Assembly: GCA_046152925.1 (NCBI GenBank)
Contig: JBJXFX010000028.1
Coordinates: 1-33,691, forward strand
Length of the DNA: 33,691 nt
Reading direction: 5' to 3'
Source: CAMAUF01 sp046152925
GTDB taxonomy: Bacteria; Chloroflexota; Dehalococcoidia; Tepidiformales; Tepidiformaceae
Shown here: piece after piece, positions 1 through 9,200 of the stretch
Layout of the letters: the number at the start of each line of letters is the position of its first letter
Numbering within the stretch: the first letter of the stretch is position 1
Program-made: the position numbers and the translations under genes
Notes under the pieces: model-generated
Told to the model about the DNA's origin: nothing
The model's input: only the letters and a program-made list of their open reading frames with translations
Database searches by the model: none

Positions 1-137
1 AGAACGTCGGGGTGAACGTGCTGCTCGACCGGTTGGAGACGATCGACCTCGACATGGTGAAAAACGACTTCAAGCACCAGCCCGGGATCATGCTGGGGCT
101 GTACCACCTGGACCTGAAGTTCACGGCTCGCGCCTAA
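1..137 (+). CDS. Cytochrome P450, C-terminal fragment (probable)
   Basis: The frame open at the left edge encodes about 44 residues and stops with TAA at 135-137. The peptide reads as an end segment with LLDRLETIDLD followed by GLYHLDLKF. This resembles the last helix and final strand of bacterial P450s (a conserved LLxRLPxxRLD, then GLxxLxVRF). The heme-binding loop would lie upstream, outside the window, so the call rests on a short stretch. The downstream Rieske oxygenase fits a hydroxylation or catabolic context. A stem-loop begins right after the stop. Confidence 0.45.
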   Translation, partial: NVGVNVLLDRLETIDLDMVKNDFKHQPGIMLGLYHLDLKFTARA

Positions 138-172
138 CACGCGATCCATGAGGATCGCGTGGCTGGCCACGC
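138..172 (+). terminator. Stem-loop after the P450 stop, with an overlapping alternative hairpin
   Basis: CACGCGATCC (138-147) pairs perfectly with GGATCGCGTG (152-161) around the loop ATGA. A second hairpin, GCGTGG (157-162) with CCACGC (167-172), shares bases with the first, so only one can form at a time. There is no T-run. It probably ends or attenuates the upstream transcript before the Rieske gene. Confidence 0.5.
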
Positions 173-199
173 AGGGGCCGAAGCCCGGGGGGTGCAGAA

Positions 200-1402
200 A
201 TGAGCCGTGAGCAACTGATGCAGATGGCCCGCCGCGAGGTGGAGAACCTCAACGCTGGCCGGATCGACCTTCTCGATGATGTCTACAAGGTGCCGGCGAG
301 CGCCTACATCGACCAGGGACGTTGGGAGAAGGAGGTCGACCGGATCTTCAAGCGCTTGCCCCTGGTCGCCGCCTTTTCGAGCGAACTGCGTGAGCCCGGC
401 GCCTACCGGGCGTTGGAGATCGCCGGGACGCCGCTGCTGATCACCCGCAACGACGATGGCCGCGCCCAAGCGTTCGTCAACATGTGCAGCCACCGTGGCG
501 CCATTTTGAAGCCCGCCGACGAGTGCGGGACGGCGAAGGGTTTTCGCTGCCCGTATCACGCCTGGTCCTACGACCTCAACGGCCGGCTGGTGAGCGTGTT
601 CGACCAGAAGAACTTCGGCGACATCGACCGGGATGCGCACGGCCTGACGCCCCTCCCCACCGAGGAGCGTTCCGGCATGATCTGGGTGATCGTGACGCCG
701 GGCGCCGAGGTCGATTTCGACGCATTCCTCAGCGGGTACGACCAGCTCCTCGATGATCTGCGCTTCAACGAGACGCACGTCGTTGGCCGCCAGGTGCTCC
801 ACGGGCCCAACTGGAAGGTGGCGTACGACGGCTATCGGGACTACTACCACCTGCCGATCCTGCACCGGAACAGCTTCGGGCCGGATTCGCCACACCAGCC
901 CGACTACTACTACTGGGGCCCCCACGCCCGCCTCACCGCCCCGAAGCGACACGAGAAGCTCGCCGACACGCCAGAAGAGCAGTGGGTCAACTCCGACCTC
1001 GCCGCGGGTGTCTGGACCATCTTCCCGAACGTTTCGATCGCCGGAGGCGGGGCGAACGGCAACGGCTACATGGTCTCCCAGATGTTCCCGGGCAAGACGC
1101 CGCTGGAGTCGTACACGATCCAGAACTTCATCCAGTTCGGCGACCCGGCGGACGACGACAAGGAAGAGATCGCCCAGCGCATGGCGTTTTATCACCATGT
1201 CGTGCTCAACGAGGACTACATCACCGGCCTGGGCATCCAGCGCGCTCTCCAGACGGGTGCGCGCGACCACCTCTTGTTCGGGCGGAACGAGGGCGGCGGG
1301 CAGATGTTCCACCGCTGGGTCGAGGCCTTGATCAACACCGAAGAGGCTGGCGTCGGGGACTTGCTCAAGCGCGGCATCCCGGTGCCGTTCGCGGGCGGTT
1401 AG
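200..1402 (+). CDS. Rieske non-heme iron oxygenase, alpha subunit
   Basis: This 400-residue protein has the layout of an aromatic-ring-hydroxylating or related Rieske oxygenase large subunit. The N-terminal Rieske [2Fe-2S] ligands are Cys96 and His98 (CSHRG) and Cys117 and His120 (CPYH). The catalytic domain follows with NWK (204-206) and the mononuclear iron site His217 and His222 in YYHLPILH. Asp214 sits where the bridging carboxylate is expected. ED at 338-339 is the likely third, carboxylate ligand. Such enzymes take electrons from a separate reductase or ferredoxin, none of which is visible here. The ATG lies just after a G-rich stretch (GGGGGGTG) that can serve as ribosome site. Its stop overlaps the convergent gene by four bases. 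Substrate cannot be told from sequence. Confidence 0.93.
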   Translation: MSREQLMQMARREVENLNAGRIDLLDDVYKVPASAYIDQGRWEKEVDRIFKRLPLVAAFSSELREPGAYRALEIAGTPLLITRNDDGRAQAFVNMCSHRGAILKPADECGTAKGFRCPYHAWSYDLNGRLVSVFDQKNFGDIDRDAHGLTPLPTEERSGMIWVIVTPGAEVDFDAFLSGYDQLLDDLRFNETHVVGRQVLHGPNWKVAYDGYRDYYHLPILHRNSFGPDSPHQPDYYYWGPHARLTAPKRHEKLADTPEEQWVNSDLAAGVWTIFPNVSIAGGGANGNGYMVSQMFPGKTPLESYTIQNFIQFGDPADDDKEEIAQRMAFYHHVVLNEDYITGLGIQRALQTGARDHLLFGRNEGGGQMFHRWVEALINTEEAGVGDLLKRGIPVPFAGG

Positions 1403-3240
1403 GCGGCCCGCACGAGGATCCGCTCCGCCGCTGCCGGGGCGCCGAGGTAGTACCCCTGCCCATAGCGGATGCCGAGTTGGAGCGCGGCCTCGAAGACGCG
1501 CGCGTTCTCGATCGATTCCGCGACGGCGTCGACTTCGAGCACGTCGGCGAGGGCCTTGATCGCGCGGACCATGCCATAGAGCCGCGGCTGCCCCGCGATC
1601 TCGCGGACGAACGACCCGTCGATCTTGAGCTGGTCGAACGGCAGGTCGCGGATGTAAGCCAGCGAGCTGAAGCCCACGCCGAAATCGTCCAGCGCGAAGC
1701 GCACACCGTGTTGCTTGAGGCGTTCCATCCATGCCCGCGCCGCGTCGAAATCCCGTAGCACCGCCGTCTCTGTGACTTCGACCCCGAAGCGGCGGGCGAC
1801 GCCCTCGGCCCCCGCGAGCGCGCTATCGATGTGCGCGAGCAAGTCGCCGTCGGCGATGCTCAGGGCGGAGAGGTTGACGAACACCTGGCGCTCGGGGTTC
1901 TCTCGAAGCCCGGCGAGCACGGTGTCGAAGACGACCCGGTCCAGCTGGGGCATGACGCCCCACTGTTCGGCCGCCGGCACGAACTGTTGGGGTGAATGCA
2001 GCCGGCCGGTGGGGTCTGCGAGGCGGACGAGAGCTTCGTGATGCGTAACAAGCCGCGTCTGGAGGTCGACCACCGGCTGGTAGTGCACGATGACGCGGCC
2101 CGCTTCGATCGCCGACCGTATCTGGCGGACCCACTCGTGGGCCTTCGCCAAGAAGGCGGGCGCGCGATCGCCTTCCTGGCTCACCACAGAACGGTTTCGC
2201 CCTAGGTGCTTCGCCTGGTACATGGCGGTGTCGGCGCGGGCCATGACGTCGGCCGGGTCATCGCCAGCGTGCACCTCGGCGATCCCGATGGAGGCGCCGA
2301 TGGCGAAGGAGTGCCCTGCGACTTCGACGTCGGCGCTGGTGAGGGCGCCACGGAGCGCTGCGGCCACAGCTTGGGACTGCTCTTCGGTGGCGTCGCTCAG
2401 GACGACGGCGAATTCGTCGCCGCCCATCCGTGCGAGGACGTCCGCGGGCGCGAGGTGACCGCGGAGGAGGTTCGTCGCCTCGACCAAGACGCGGTCTCCG
2501 CCTACGTGGCCGACCGTGTCGTTGACCACCTTGAAGTTATCGAGGTCGAGCAGGAGGAAGAACGCATGCTTGCCAGTTCCAGCGTGCTCTGCCGCCTGGC
2601 GCAGCAGCGGTTCAAGGACGTACCGATTGGGCAAGCCCGTCAACGGGTCGTGGTGGGCGAGGTAGTCCAACCGGTCGCGCTCGCGGCGGTCTCGCATGTC
2701 CCGGCCGATTCCGAGGATTTCGGCTTGGCGGCCAGGGAGGTAAACGATGTGAGATGCTAACTCAAGCGGGATCCGTTCGCCCGCCTTGGTGAGGACCTCG
2801 ATGGCATATCGCGTGCGGATCTCGGCGCCCTTCATTTTGGCTTGCATGGCCGACATGATTTCGGGCACATACTCGGCGGCGACGACTTTCGTGAATGGAG
2901 CGCCGATCAACTCGCCGGGCTCGTAGCCGCTGATTTCGTACGCGGCCGAGTTGAGGGAGGTGAATCTGCCCTGGAGGTCGATCGTGTAAATGATGTCGCT
3001 GGCGGAATCGACGATTGCGCTGAGGCGCGTCTCGCCGGCAACCTTCGTGCTTTCGTAAAGCTCCCGCATCTCCTGCGAGGCCATCGTGAGCGAGCGCTCG
3101 TGGAGGTAGCGCTCCTGATCGGCGTCGTCGTACGCGCGGCTTACGCTTTCGAGCAACCGGCCCATCCGCGCATCAGCGAGCGTCTCTGAGTCTAACCCGG
3201 CGCGGCGGATCTGGCGATCAAGGAGCCGGTGGAGGCTCAT
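1399..3240 (-). CDS. PAS-GGDEF-EAL cyclic-di-GMP turnover protein
   Basis: This 613-residue soluble protein is predicted to make and/or degrade cyclic di-GMP. Order: helical N-terminus (1-70), PAS/PAC sensor (about 72-185), GGDEF domain with intact GGDEF at 273-277, then EAL domain with EAL at 402-404. EAL metal and catalytic positions look preserved: VNLS (455-458), EVTE (488-491), DDFG (518-521) and LKID (538-541). AESIE stands in place of the usual AEGVE at 574-578. The product-inhibition RxxD motif before GGDEF is missing (Ala at its first position). There is no transmembrane segment. Its ATG overlaps the stop of the FIST gene (ATGA), so the two are translationally coupled, and the FIST protein is its likely signal-input partner. 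Confidence 0.93.
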   Translation of the reverse strand: MSLHRLLDRQIRRAGLDSETLADARMGRLLESVSRAYDDADQERYLHERSLTMASQEMRELYESTKVAGETRLSAIVDSASDIIYTIDLQGRFTSLNSAAYEISGYEPGELIGAPFTKVVAAEYVPEIMSAMQAKMKGAEIRTRYAIEVLTKAGERIPLELASHIVYLPGRQAEILGIGRDMRDRRERDRLDYLAHHDPLTGLPNRYVLEPLLRQAAEHAGTGKHAFFLLLDLDNFKVVNDTVGHVGGDRVLVEATNLLRGHLAPADVLARMGGDEFAVVLSDATEEQSQAVAAALRGALTSADVEVAGHSFAIGASIGIAEVHAGDDPADVMARADTAMYQAKHLGRNRSVVSQEGDRAPAFLAKAHEWVRQIRSAIEAGRVIVHYQPVVDLQTRLVTHHEALVRLADPTGRLHSPQQFVPAAEQWGVMPQLDRVVFDTVLAGLRENPERQVFVNLSALSIADGDLLAHIDSALAGAEGVARRFGVEVTETAVLRDFDAARAWMERLKQHGVRFALDDFGVGFSSLAYIRDLPFDQLKIDGSFVREIAGQPRLYGMVRAIKALADVLEVDAVAESIENARVFEAALQLGIRYGQGYYLGAPAAAERILVRAA

Positions 3241-4370
3241 GCCGCCTCAGCCATGACGGTGATTGTCATCGTCTGGTTGTGCAGGTCGCAGCTACCGCTC
3301 GCCAGCGGCGAGAGTTCACCGTAGGAGTAGAAACCGATTTGACGCACGTTGCTGGGCAGCGCTTCGAAGGCCGCTGCCGTCTCTTCGACGGTCCTCTCAC
3401 CGAGCACCAGCCTGCGCCCGACGCACGAGATCGCGATGCAGAGCCCTCCGCGCTCCCCGGCTAGCCTGGTCGCTTCGCCGACGGCGCTCTCCGCCGCGTC
3501 CACGAGGCGGTCCATATTCGCGTGCATGAGCTGGGCGACTGCGCCCTGAGGAATGTCGCCCGCAAATCGCAAGGACTGCTTCGCTTCATCGATCCCGAGA
3601 ATCGTCCGGACCACCGGCGGCTGGCTGGCGGCGAGGCGGACCGCAAGCGGAAAGAGGAGCGCCGAAGCGGGCAGGTTTGCGGCGAGGTCGCCGAGGTACT
3701 GACGATAGAGCCCCAACGCAGGTTGGCCATCGAGCTCGAAGAGGACGCTGCCTTCCGACCGCGTCACGAGCCGTTCGGGCCCGAAAATGTCCCACCCTCC
3801 GCGCGACCCATGCCCGATGCGAATGGCGTCACCATACAGACCCACTGCGGCGATTCGCGACTGATGCATCTGGCCGCCCGAGTAGATCCAGGTGGAGGCA
3901 AAGCGGTCGCCATCGGCGGCAAGCCCGCCGGTCGCGATCACGCCTGGGGGGAGGACCGCGTTGAGTCCGCGAGCGAGCTCCGAACCATTGACGTTGAGGC
4001 CGTCGCTGATCACGAACACCGAGCGCAGGTCGTCACGTACGAGGGCCGAGGCAACGGCCTCTCCGGCTGCGGCGGAGGCTTCGATCACGTCCACCGGGGC
4101 ACAGGCGGGGCGCAAGGTCGTCCGGTCGAATCGCACGATGGAGGCCACGATGGCGTCGTCGAGGATATCTCCGTCCAGGATCTCGCCGGCCGTGGAACAG
4201 CCCAGCACGACCGAGTTGGGGAATGCGGCCGACAACTCTTCCATCGGCTCTCCCGCGGCTTCAAGGGACAGCGAGCCGAAGGCGACCACCAAAGTTTGTG
4301 GCCCATCCAGCTTGAGGGGAAGGGCTGGCGCCCAGCGCCCATCGCGAAAGACTGCGACTTCTACTTTCAT
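3237..4370 (-). CDS. FIST domain sensor protein
   Basis: This 377-residue protein has FIST_N (about 28-215) and FIST_C (about 216-360). The C-terminal signature GFYSYGELSP followed by LHNQTMT is characteristic. FIST domains are predicted small-ligand sensors, often fused to or encoded next to signalling enzymes; the ligand is unproven. The reading frame stays open further upstream, but that part is low-complexity Ser/Thr/Arg sequence antisense to the epimerase gene. The start chosen is the ATG at 4368-4370, which begins MKVEVAVF and has GAGAG upstream. The four-base overlap with the PAS-GGDEF-EAL gene suggests a two-protein sensor-effector unit. Confidence 0.9.
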   Translation of the reverse strand: MKVEVAVFRDGRWAPALPLKLDGPQTLVVAFGSLSLEAAGEPMEELSAAFPNSVVLGCSTAGEILDGDILDDAIVASIVRFDRTTLRPACAPVDVIEASAAAGEAVASALVRDDLRSVFVISDGLNVNGSELARGLNAVLPPGVIATGGLAADGDRFASTWIYSGGQMHQSRIAAVGLYGDAIRIGHGSRGGWDIFGPERLVTRSEGSVLFELDGQPALGLYRQYLGDLAANLPASALLFPLAVRLAASQPPVVRTILGIDEAKQSLRFAGDIPQGAVAQLMHANMDRLVDAAESAVGEATRLAGERGGLCIAISCVGRRLVLGERTVEETAAAFEALPSNVRQIGFYSYGELSPLASGSCDLHNQTMTITVMAEAA

Positions 4371-4395
4371 GGCAACTGCACTCTCACCGTGGAAT

Positions 4396-4459
4396 GTCGT
4401 CCGGAACTTAGTGGACGACCAGATCCAGAATCGTGGAGTACCGGAATTGCGTTGCAATT
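4396..4459 (-). other. Two inverted repeats upstream of the FIST gene
   Basis: In the 109-base gap between epimerase and FIST, GTCGTCC (4396-4402) pairs with GGACGAC (4413-4419), and AATTGC (4445-4450) pairs with GCAATT (4454-4459). Read on the minus strand, the second lies about 20 bases after the epimerase stop and could end that transcript. The first lies just before the FIST start and may be regulatory. Neither has a T-run. Confidence 0.35.
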
Positions 4460-4479
4460 GCGGTGACGCCGAGGGACGC

Positions 4480-5453
4480 CTACCGGTCGAGTTCCGTGAG
4501 CAAGGCTTCGTCTCGCCCGAAGTCGATGGCGTAGGTCGCGCGGCCCTCCGATTGGAACCATCGATAGGCGTCTTCGAGCCCCGCGCGCAAGCCGAAGCGC
4601 GGGGCGTAGCTGAGCTCATGGCGCGCCTTGTCGATCGAAAAGACAGCGCCGCCGCGATACCACTCCGCCCAATGGAGGATCGGCGGACGGATGGTCTTCG
4701 CGACTTCGCGGGGGACGAACCGGAGGTCCGCCTCGACGCCCACGACCTCGGCCATGAGGCGCAGGTAGCCACCGATGCTCGCGAACTCGGCGCTGTTGAC
4801 GTTGTAGATTTGGCCTGCTGAGACGGCCTGTTCGACCGCAAGCGCCATGCACTGGGCGACGTCGTCGACGTGGACGAGGTGGACAAAGGGGAGGCCGTCC
4901 CCCGGCACCGGGATGGGGCGCCCGGCTTCCAGCTTCGCGAAGAAGGCGTGCTCGCGCGGCAGAGGGCTGTGAGGCCCCAGCGTGTGCCCGACGCGCAGAC
5001 TGACGGCGGGGAAGCCGTTAGCGGCGTGTTCGGCCATCAAGTAGCGTTCACAGCGCACCTTGCCGGCGCCGTAGCTCCGCGACGGGTTGCGGGCGTCGTC
5101 ATCGTCCACGGCGTGCGACTCCGTGACGGGCTGGACATCGTGCCAGGGGTAGACCGCCGTCGAGCTGGTGAAGACGTAGCGCTCACGCGGCCCCGAAAGA
5201 GCGCGACCAGCGGTTCCACGTCGTCCAGTTGATAGGAGGTGTTGTCGAGCACGGCGTCGAACTCGTCACGGACGGGCCCAAGTACCGCATCGACCACGCC
5301 CGCTTGCGTACGGTCGCCATGCAGACGACGGACTCCAGCCGGGAGCGGCGATTCGTGGCTATTGAAGACCGTGACATCGTGCCCGCGCCGTGCGAGCTCT
5401 TCCACGACGTGGCGGCCGATATACCGGTTACCGCCGGTCACCAGGACGCGCAT
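4480..5453 (-). pseudogene. NAD-dependent epimerase/dehydratase, frameshifted
   Basis: This is an extended SDR-type nucleotide-sugar epimerase/dehydratase. The first frame starts at the ATG at 5451-5453, after GGAGG with five-base spacing, and encodes the Rossmann motif VTGGNRYIG. Around 5181-5194 homology jumps to another frame, which continues ERYVFTSSTAVYPW, then the catalytic YxxxK (SYGAGK), and runs to the stop at 4480-4482. Adding one base to the run of four C at 5191-5194 would give FRGPRERYVFTSS and restore one ORF of about 324 residues. Both halves look well conserved, so this may be a sequencing error in a homopolymer or a very recent mutation. It follows the ABM gene by 13 bases. 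Confidence 0.82.
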
Positions 5454-5466
5454 CCGAACCTCCAGG

Positions 5467-5754
5467 CTAGAACGTGTCGAGGTGCTCGGCGACGGGCGGC
5501 TCGGCAAGGCAGGCCATGATCGCTGGGGAAGCGCCGCGGTGCCAGGGCGCTTCGCCGTAGCGCTTGAACGCCGCCTCATCGAAGAACGAAAGGAACAAGA
5601 TGTAGGTGAGCGCGTCGGCTTTAGAGCGGCGGTACTCGAAGACGTGCCCCGGCTCGTTGGCGTGGACATCGCGTACCAGCTGTGACACGAGCGCTTCGAA
5701 CTCCGCTTGGGACTCCGGCTTCACTTTGAGCCGCCAGAGGGTGGTGGTTGTCAT
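5467..5754 (-). CDS. ABM-domain (YgiN-like) monooxygenase family protein
   Basis: This 95-residue single-domain protein has the antibiotic-biosynthesis-monooxygenase (dimeric ferredoxin-like) pattern: an N-terminal LWRLKVKPES strand-turn, helix QAEFEALVSQLV, EPGHVFEYRRS, and the late FDEAAFKRYG helix. Members include cofactor-free quinone or polyketide oxygenases and heme-degrading enzymes, but many have no known activity. It heads a minus-strand run with the epimerase. The ATG is preceded by CAGGAG with suitable spacing, and a TATAAC -10-like box lies further upstream. Confidence 0.8.
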   Translation of the reverse strand: MTTTTLWRLKVKPESQAEFEALVSQLVRDVHANEPGHVFEYRRSKADALTYILFLSFFDEAAFKRYGEAPWHRGASPAIMACLAEPPVAEHLDTF

Positions 5755-5784
5755 CTTTGACTCCTGCGTTGTGACTGTGGCCCG

Positions 5785-5790
5785 GTTATA
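5785..5790 (-). promoter_or_regulatory. Candidate -10 element for the ABM gene
   Basis: On the minus strand this reads TATAAC, five of six consensus bases, about 30 bases upstream of the ABM start. No convincing -35 is seen. Confidence 0.35.
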
Positions 5791-5875
5791 CGGCCCCGGC
5801 GGGCTGCGCGACAGCCGTGGCGCCCAAGCCGGAGACGCTCACCTGCGCTTCACCACGGGTGCGCCGCTCCTCGGC

Positions 5876-5881
5876 TACACT
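5876..5881 (+). promoter_or_regulatory. Candidate -10 element for the YbjQ-family gene
   Basis: TACACT lies about 30 bases upstream of the chosen start. The same hexamer precedes the tRNA gene at 23076, which suggests a common -10 form in this genome. The -35 is unclear. Confidence 0.35.
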
Positions 5882-5910
5882 GAATGCATCCAGAACACGG
5901 AGCGCGATCG

Positions 5911-6231
5911 ATGGCAATGGTGGTGACGACCACGAACGGGGTCGAGGGGCGGCAGATCAGCGAGTACCTCAACGTTGTGGCCGGCGAGACGGTCCTCGGC
6001 GTCAACATGTTTAAGGACATCACGGCGGCGTTCCGCGATATCGTTGGTGGACGTTCTGGAAAGTACGAGGAAGAGATCCGCAAGGGCCGCGAGACCTCGA
6101 TCCAAGAGATGATCTCCCGGGCGCAGAGCATCGGCGCCGACGCGGTCGTCGGCGTGAAGGTGGACTACGAGACGGTCGGCGGCCAGATGTTGATGGTCAC
6201 GGCCTGCGGCACGGCCGTGAAGCTCGCCTGA
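5911..6231 (+). CDS. YbjQ family (UPF0145) protein
   Basis: This 106-residue protein matches the YbjQ/UPF0145 family. It shows GRQISEYLNVVAGETVLG near the N-terminus, a middle segment rich in charged residues, and GADAVVGVKVDYETVG followed by a hydrophobic MVTACGTAVKL end. Members form pentameric beta-rich assemblies and are often annotated as putative heavy-metal-binding; function is unproven. Start chosen at ATG 5911 because GGAG (5899-5902) sits eight bases upstream; MVV six bases further in is the alternative. The gene converges on the beta-helix gene with 51 bases between. Confidence 0.9.
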   Translation: MAMVVTTTNGVEGRQISEYLNVVAGETVLGVNMFKDITAAFRDIVGGRSGKYEEEIRKGRETSIQEMISRAQSIGADAVVGVKVDYETVGGQMLMVTACGTAVKLA

Positions 6232-6282
6232 CCGGCAGGCCCCAAGGATACGCACCTACCTCCCGGACTCGGTCTCCTGACG

Positions 6283-9200
6283 CTACGGGTAGGCGCCACG
6301 GCCGCTCGCGGGGCTTCCCGACTTGAGGCGGTAGTTGCCGCTTGCCGGGTCGACGAACTGCGGGTCGGCGTTCTTGTTGCCTTTGCCGGAAGACTTCGTG
6401 ATCGAGTTCTCGATGGTGAACTTGCCGTTATCGAGCGTCGCAAAATCGTCGGTGTTGTCCCAGAGTATCGAGTTTTTCACGACGAGCTTGGAGCCAGCCT
6501 CGACGAGGATGGCTGCCCCGGTGCGGAATGGGCAGTTATGGGCTGCGATCGTAAGGTTCTCGGCCGAGACTTCTGAGGGTGCAGCGCCGCCATCGACATA
6601 CAGTGCGGTCCCTGGCCGCTCGTCGCTCGAGCAGCCATTGTTGAAGATGAGGTCGTCCTTCATGGTCCCCTTCGCGCCTTCATCCCAAAAGACGCCAGAT
6701 CCATTCGTCGGAGCGTAGTTGCCGGTCACGATGTTGCCCTGAAGGGCCGCAGGACCGCCACCGATGAAAATGCCGCCTCCCCAGCCATAGTTCACGGTCT
6801 TCCCGATTTGGTTGCCGCGCACAACGTTATCGCGCACGTCCGCCCTTACGACAGTGGAGATGTAGATACCTCCGCCGTGGTCGGAATGCGCGGTGTTGGC
6901 GTCGACCATGTTGCGGAGGATCACGATATCGCGTCCGGTGGCGTTGATAGCGGCTGCGCGCCCGGCCTGATTGTTGTGGATGACGTTGTCCTCGATCCGG
7001 ATGACCGGTTTCGAGCCGTCGTAGTCCACGGCATCGGTATGGATGCCTCCGCCGCGGTTTTCGTCGTTGAACCCAGCCGTCGCGTTCCCGTAGATCTCGT
7101 TGTGTGAGATGAGGACTTCGCCGTTTCCCGTGAACTCAACAAAGACGCCGCCACCTGCTCCGTTCCCATCCTCGGACGTCTTGCCGAGGCCTACTCCACG
7201 AGTGATACGGAAGCCATCGAGGGTGGTGCTGTTATCCGAGTGGAGATGGAGCCGCACCGCCGGTCCCTTGCCTTGTCCATCGATGACGGACCGGAACTTC
7301 GAGGCGTCCCGCTGGCGGAAGTCGTCGCTGAAGCCGCCAAGCAGACTGAAGTAGGTATCGGCGGGGTTGGTGAACTCCCCGGCTGCCACGTTCTCGCGGT
7401 ACTCGCCTGCAGCCACTTGGATGACATCGCCCGGACGCGCGGCTTGAATCGCCGCGTTGATGGTCGGGAACGGCGAAGCTGCGGTCCCGTTCCCTCCCCG
7501 GCTGGCCCCGGCGCGGACGCACAGGACTGCCGGGGTCCCCGACCCGGCGCCCGTACAATCCGAGCGTTTGCCGTTGTCGTGGCCGTTCGGGCCCTTGCCC
7601 AGGTACTGCAGGGAGCCCGACCACCCGTTGGGGCGAGCCGACCCGAAGTCGATGGGCCCGGACTTGGAAGCGCCGGACCCGCTTGATGAACCCGCCGCGG
7701 GCGAGGCCGATGCCGGAGGCGGAGTGGACCCGGCGCTGCCGGTGGAAGCGGCGCCACCGGCCGGGAAGGCGCCGAGCCCGGCATCCCCGGCGCGCTCCTG
7801 GCCGCTCGCCGGATGGACGTACTGGAAGTCCAGGGCGGCGCCCAATGAGCGGGGGACGTCGCGCAGATCCTCGCCTTCGCGGGCGGCTGAGGCGCCCGAA
7901 GCGATCGCATAGTCTCCGCTGCCTTCGTCAACGAATCCGGGGCCTGCTTTGTCGCCGATCACTTTGTTGAGCCCGCTGATACCGCCCTGTGGGGGCGCCT
8001 TGTCGTCGCGCCATTCAAACATTCCCGGGGTGGCCCAGTTCAGGCCCAGTTTGAGCGTGCCCTGATGCCGCATCCAGGTGAGCTGCGTGGCCTCGGACCC
8101 GGATGTGGCGGGCCTAACGTCGATGATGTTGTTCCACGCTTCGATCGTTTCTTCCGACGTCTCGGCATCGAACAAGGCGGTGCGGTATCGGGCGTTGGGG
8201 CCTTCGAGGTTCGCCCTGACGACGATGGTGTTGTTGTAGAAGTAGAGCGTGCCCTTGCGGTTGATCTCGGGCAGGCCGCTATCGCCGCCATAGTGGACCA
8301 TGTTCGAGGCACCGACGGGTCCGTTGATCATCAGGTTGCCGTACACGAGCGTCCGGCGGTATTCAGGCAACTTCGTCGTGAGCACCCACGATTCTTGGGC
8401 ATCGACGAGGTCCAGCGTCCGGGCGCCACCCTCGATCCGGTTATAGCGGATGATGGTACCAGCCGAGCGGTCCTTGAGCGCCGAGCCCATGCTACCGCTT
8501 CGCAGCGGGCCAATGTCGTTGAACTGGAACACCATGCCGACCGCTTCGGTGTAGATGTTGTGGTGACGATCTGCGGCGACCTTGACCGTGCCGTTGCCGA
8601 AGATCCGTGAGCGTTCGAGCAAGATGTCGCGCGACAGTACTTCCTCAGAATCACCCGAGGCGACGAAGAAGCCGTTGCCGTTGCCCTCGAGCTCGACGCC
8701 GCGTACGGTGATGTGTTCGCCGCGTTCGACGAAGATGCCCGCGGCGTTCTCTGAATAGGCCACCTTCTTGCCGGCAGCGTTTGTGAACGTGTACTCGTGA
8801 AACGCGTTGCGGATGTGCAAACCTTGGATCACGATGTACTGGGGCTTATAGCCCCAGGTATCGTTCCGCCCGACCGTGAGGTGGATCAGGCCACGCGGTT
8901 CGCCGTTGCCAGAAAAGGGCGTCCCGAGACCCGCCGGTGTGATGGCGTCCTTCCCATCGATGACGGGCAGTTCGCCCTTCGGGCCAGCAACGCCACAGAC
9001 CACGATGGGCGCGTCTGCGGTGCCTTGGCCGCGAATCATGAACTTTTCGCGGTAGGGTTCGGCGCGCCAGTGGATGCGCACCGTGTCGCCAGCGGCGAGC
9101 TTCTCCCAGGGCACCTCGCCTAACGACCGCAGGCTCTGGTTTTCGCCCACTTCGTACGCAGTGCCCGTCCCTGGCTCGCAATCGAGCGCGGTCAGCGCCG

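Noticed and set aside
134..1732. Long minus-strand reading frame (over 500 codons) opposite the Rieske gene
   Set aside because: It is a GC-rich shadow. The plus strand has clear Rieske and iron motifs, and the minus frame shows no domain.
4371..4886. Upstream extension of the FIST frame
   Set aside because: Low-complexity Ser/Thr/Arg sequence, antisense to the epimerase coding region. ATG 4370 begins the conserved domain.
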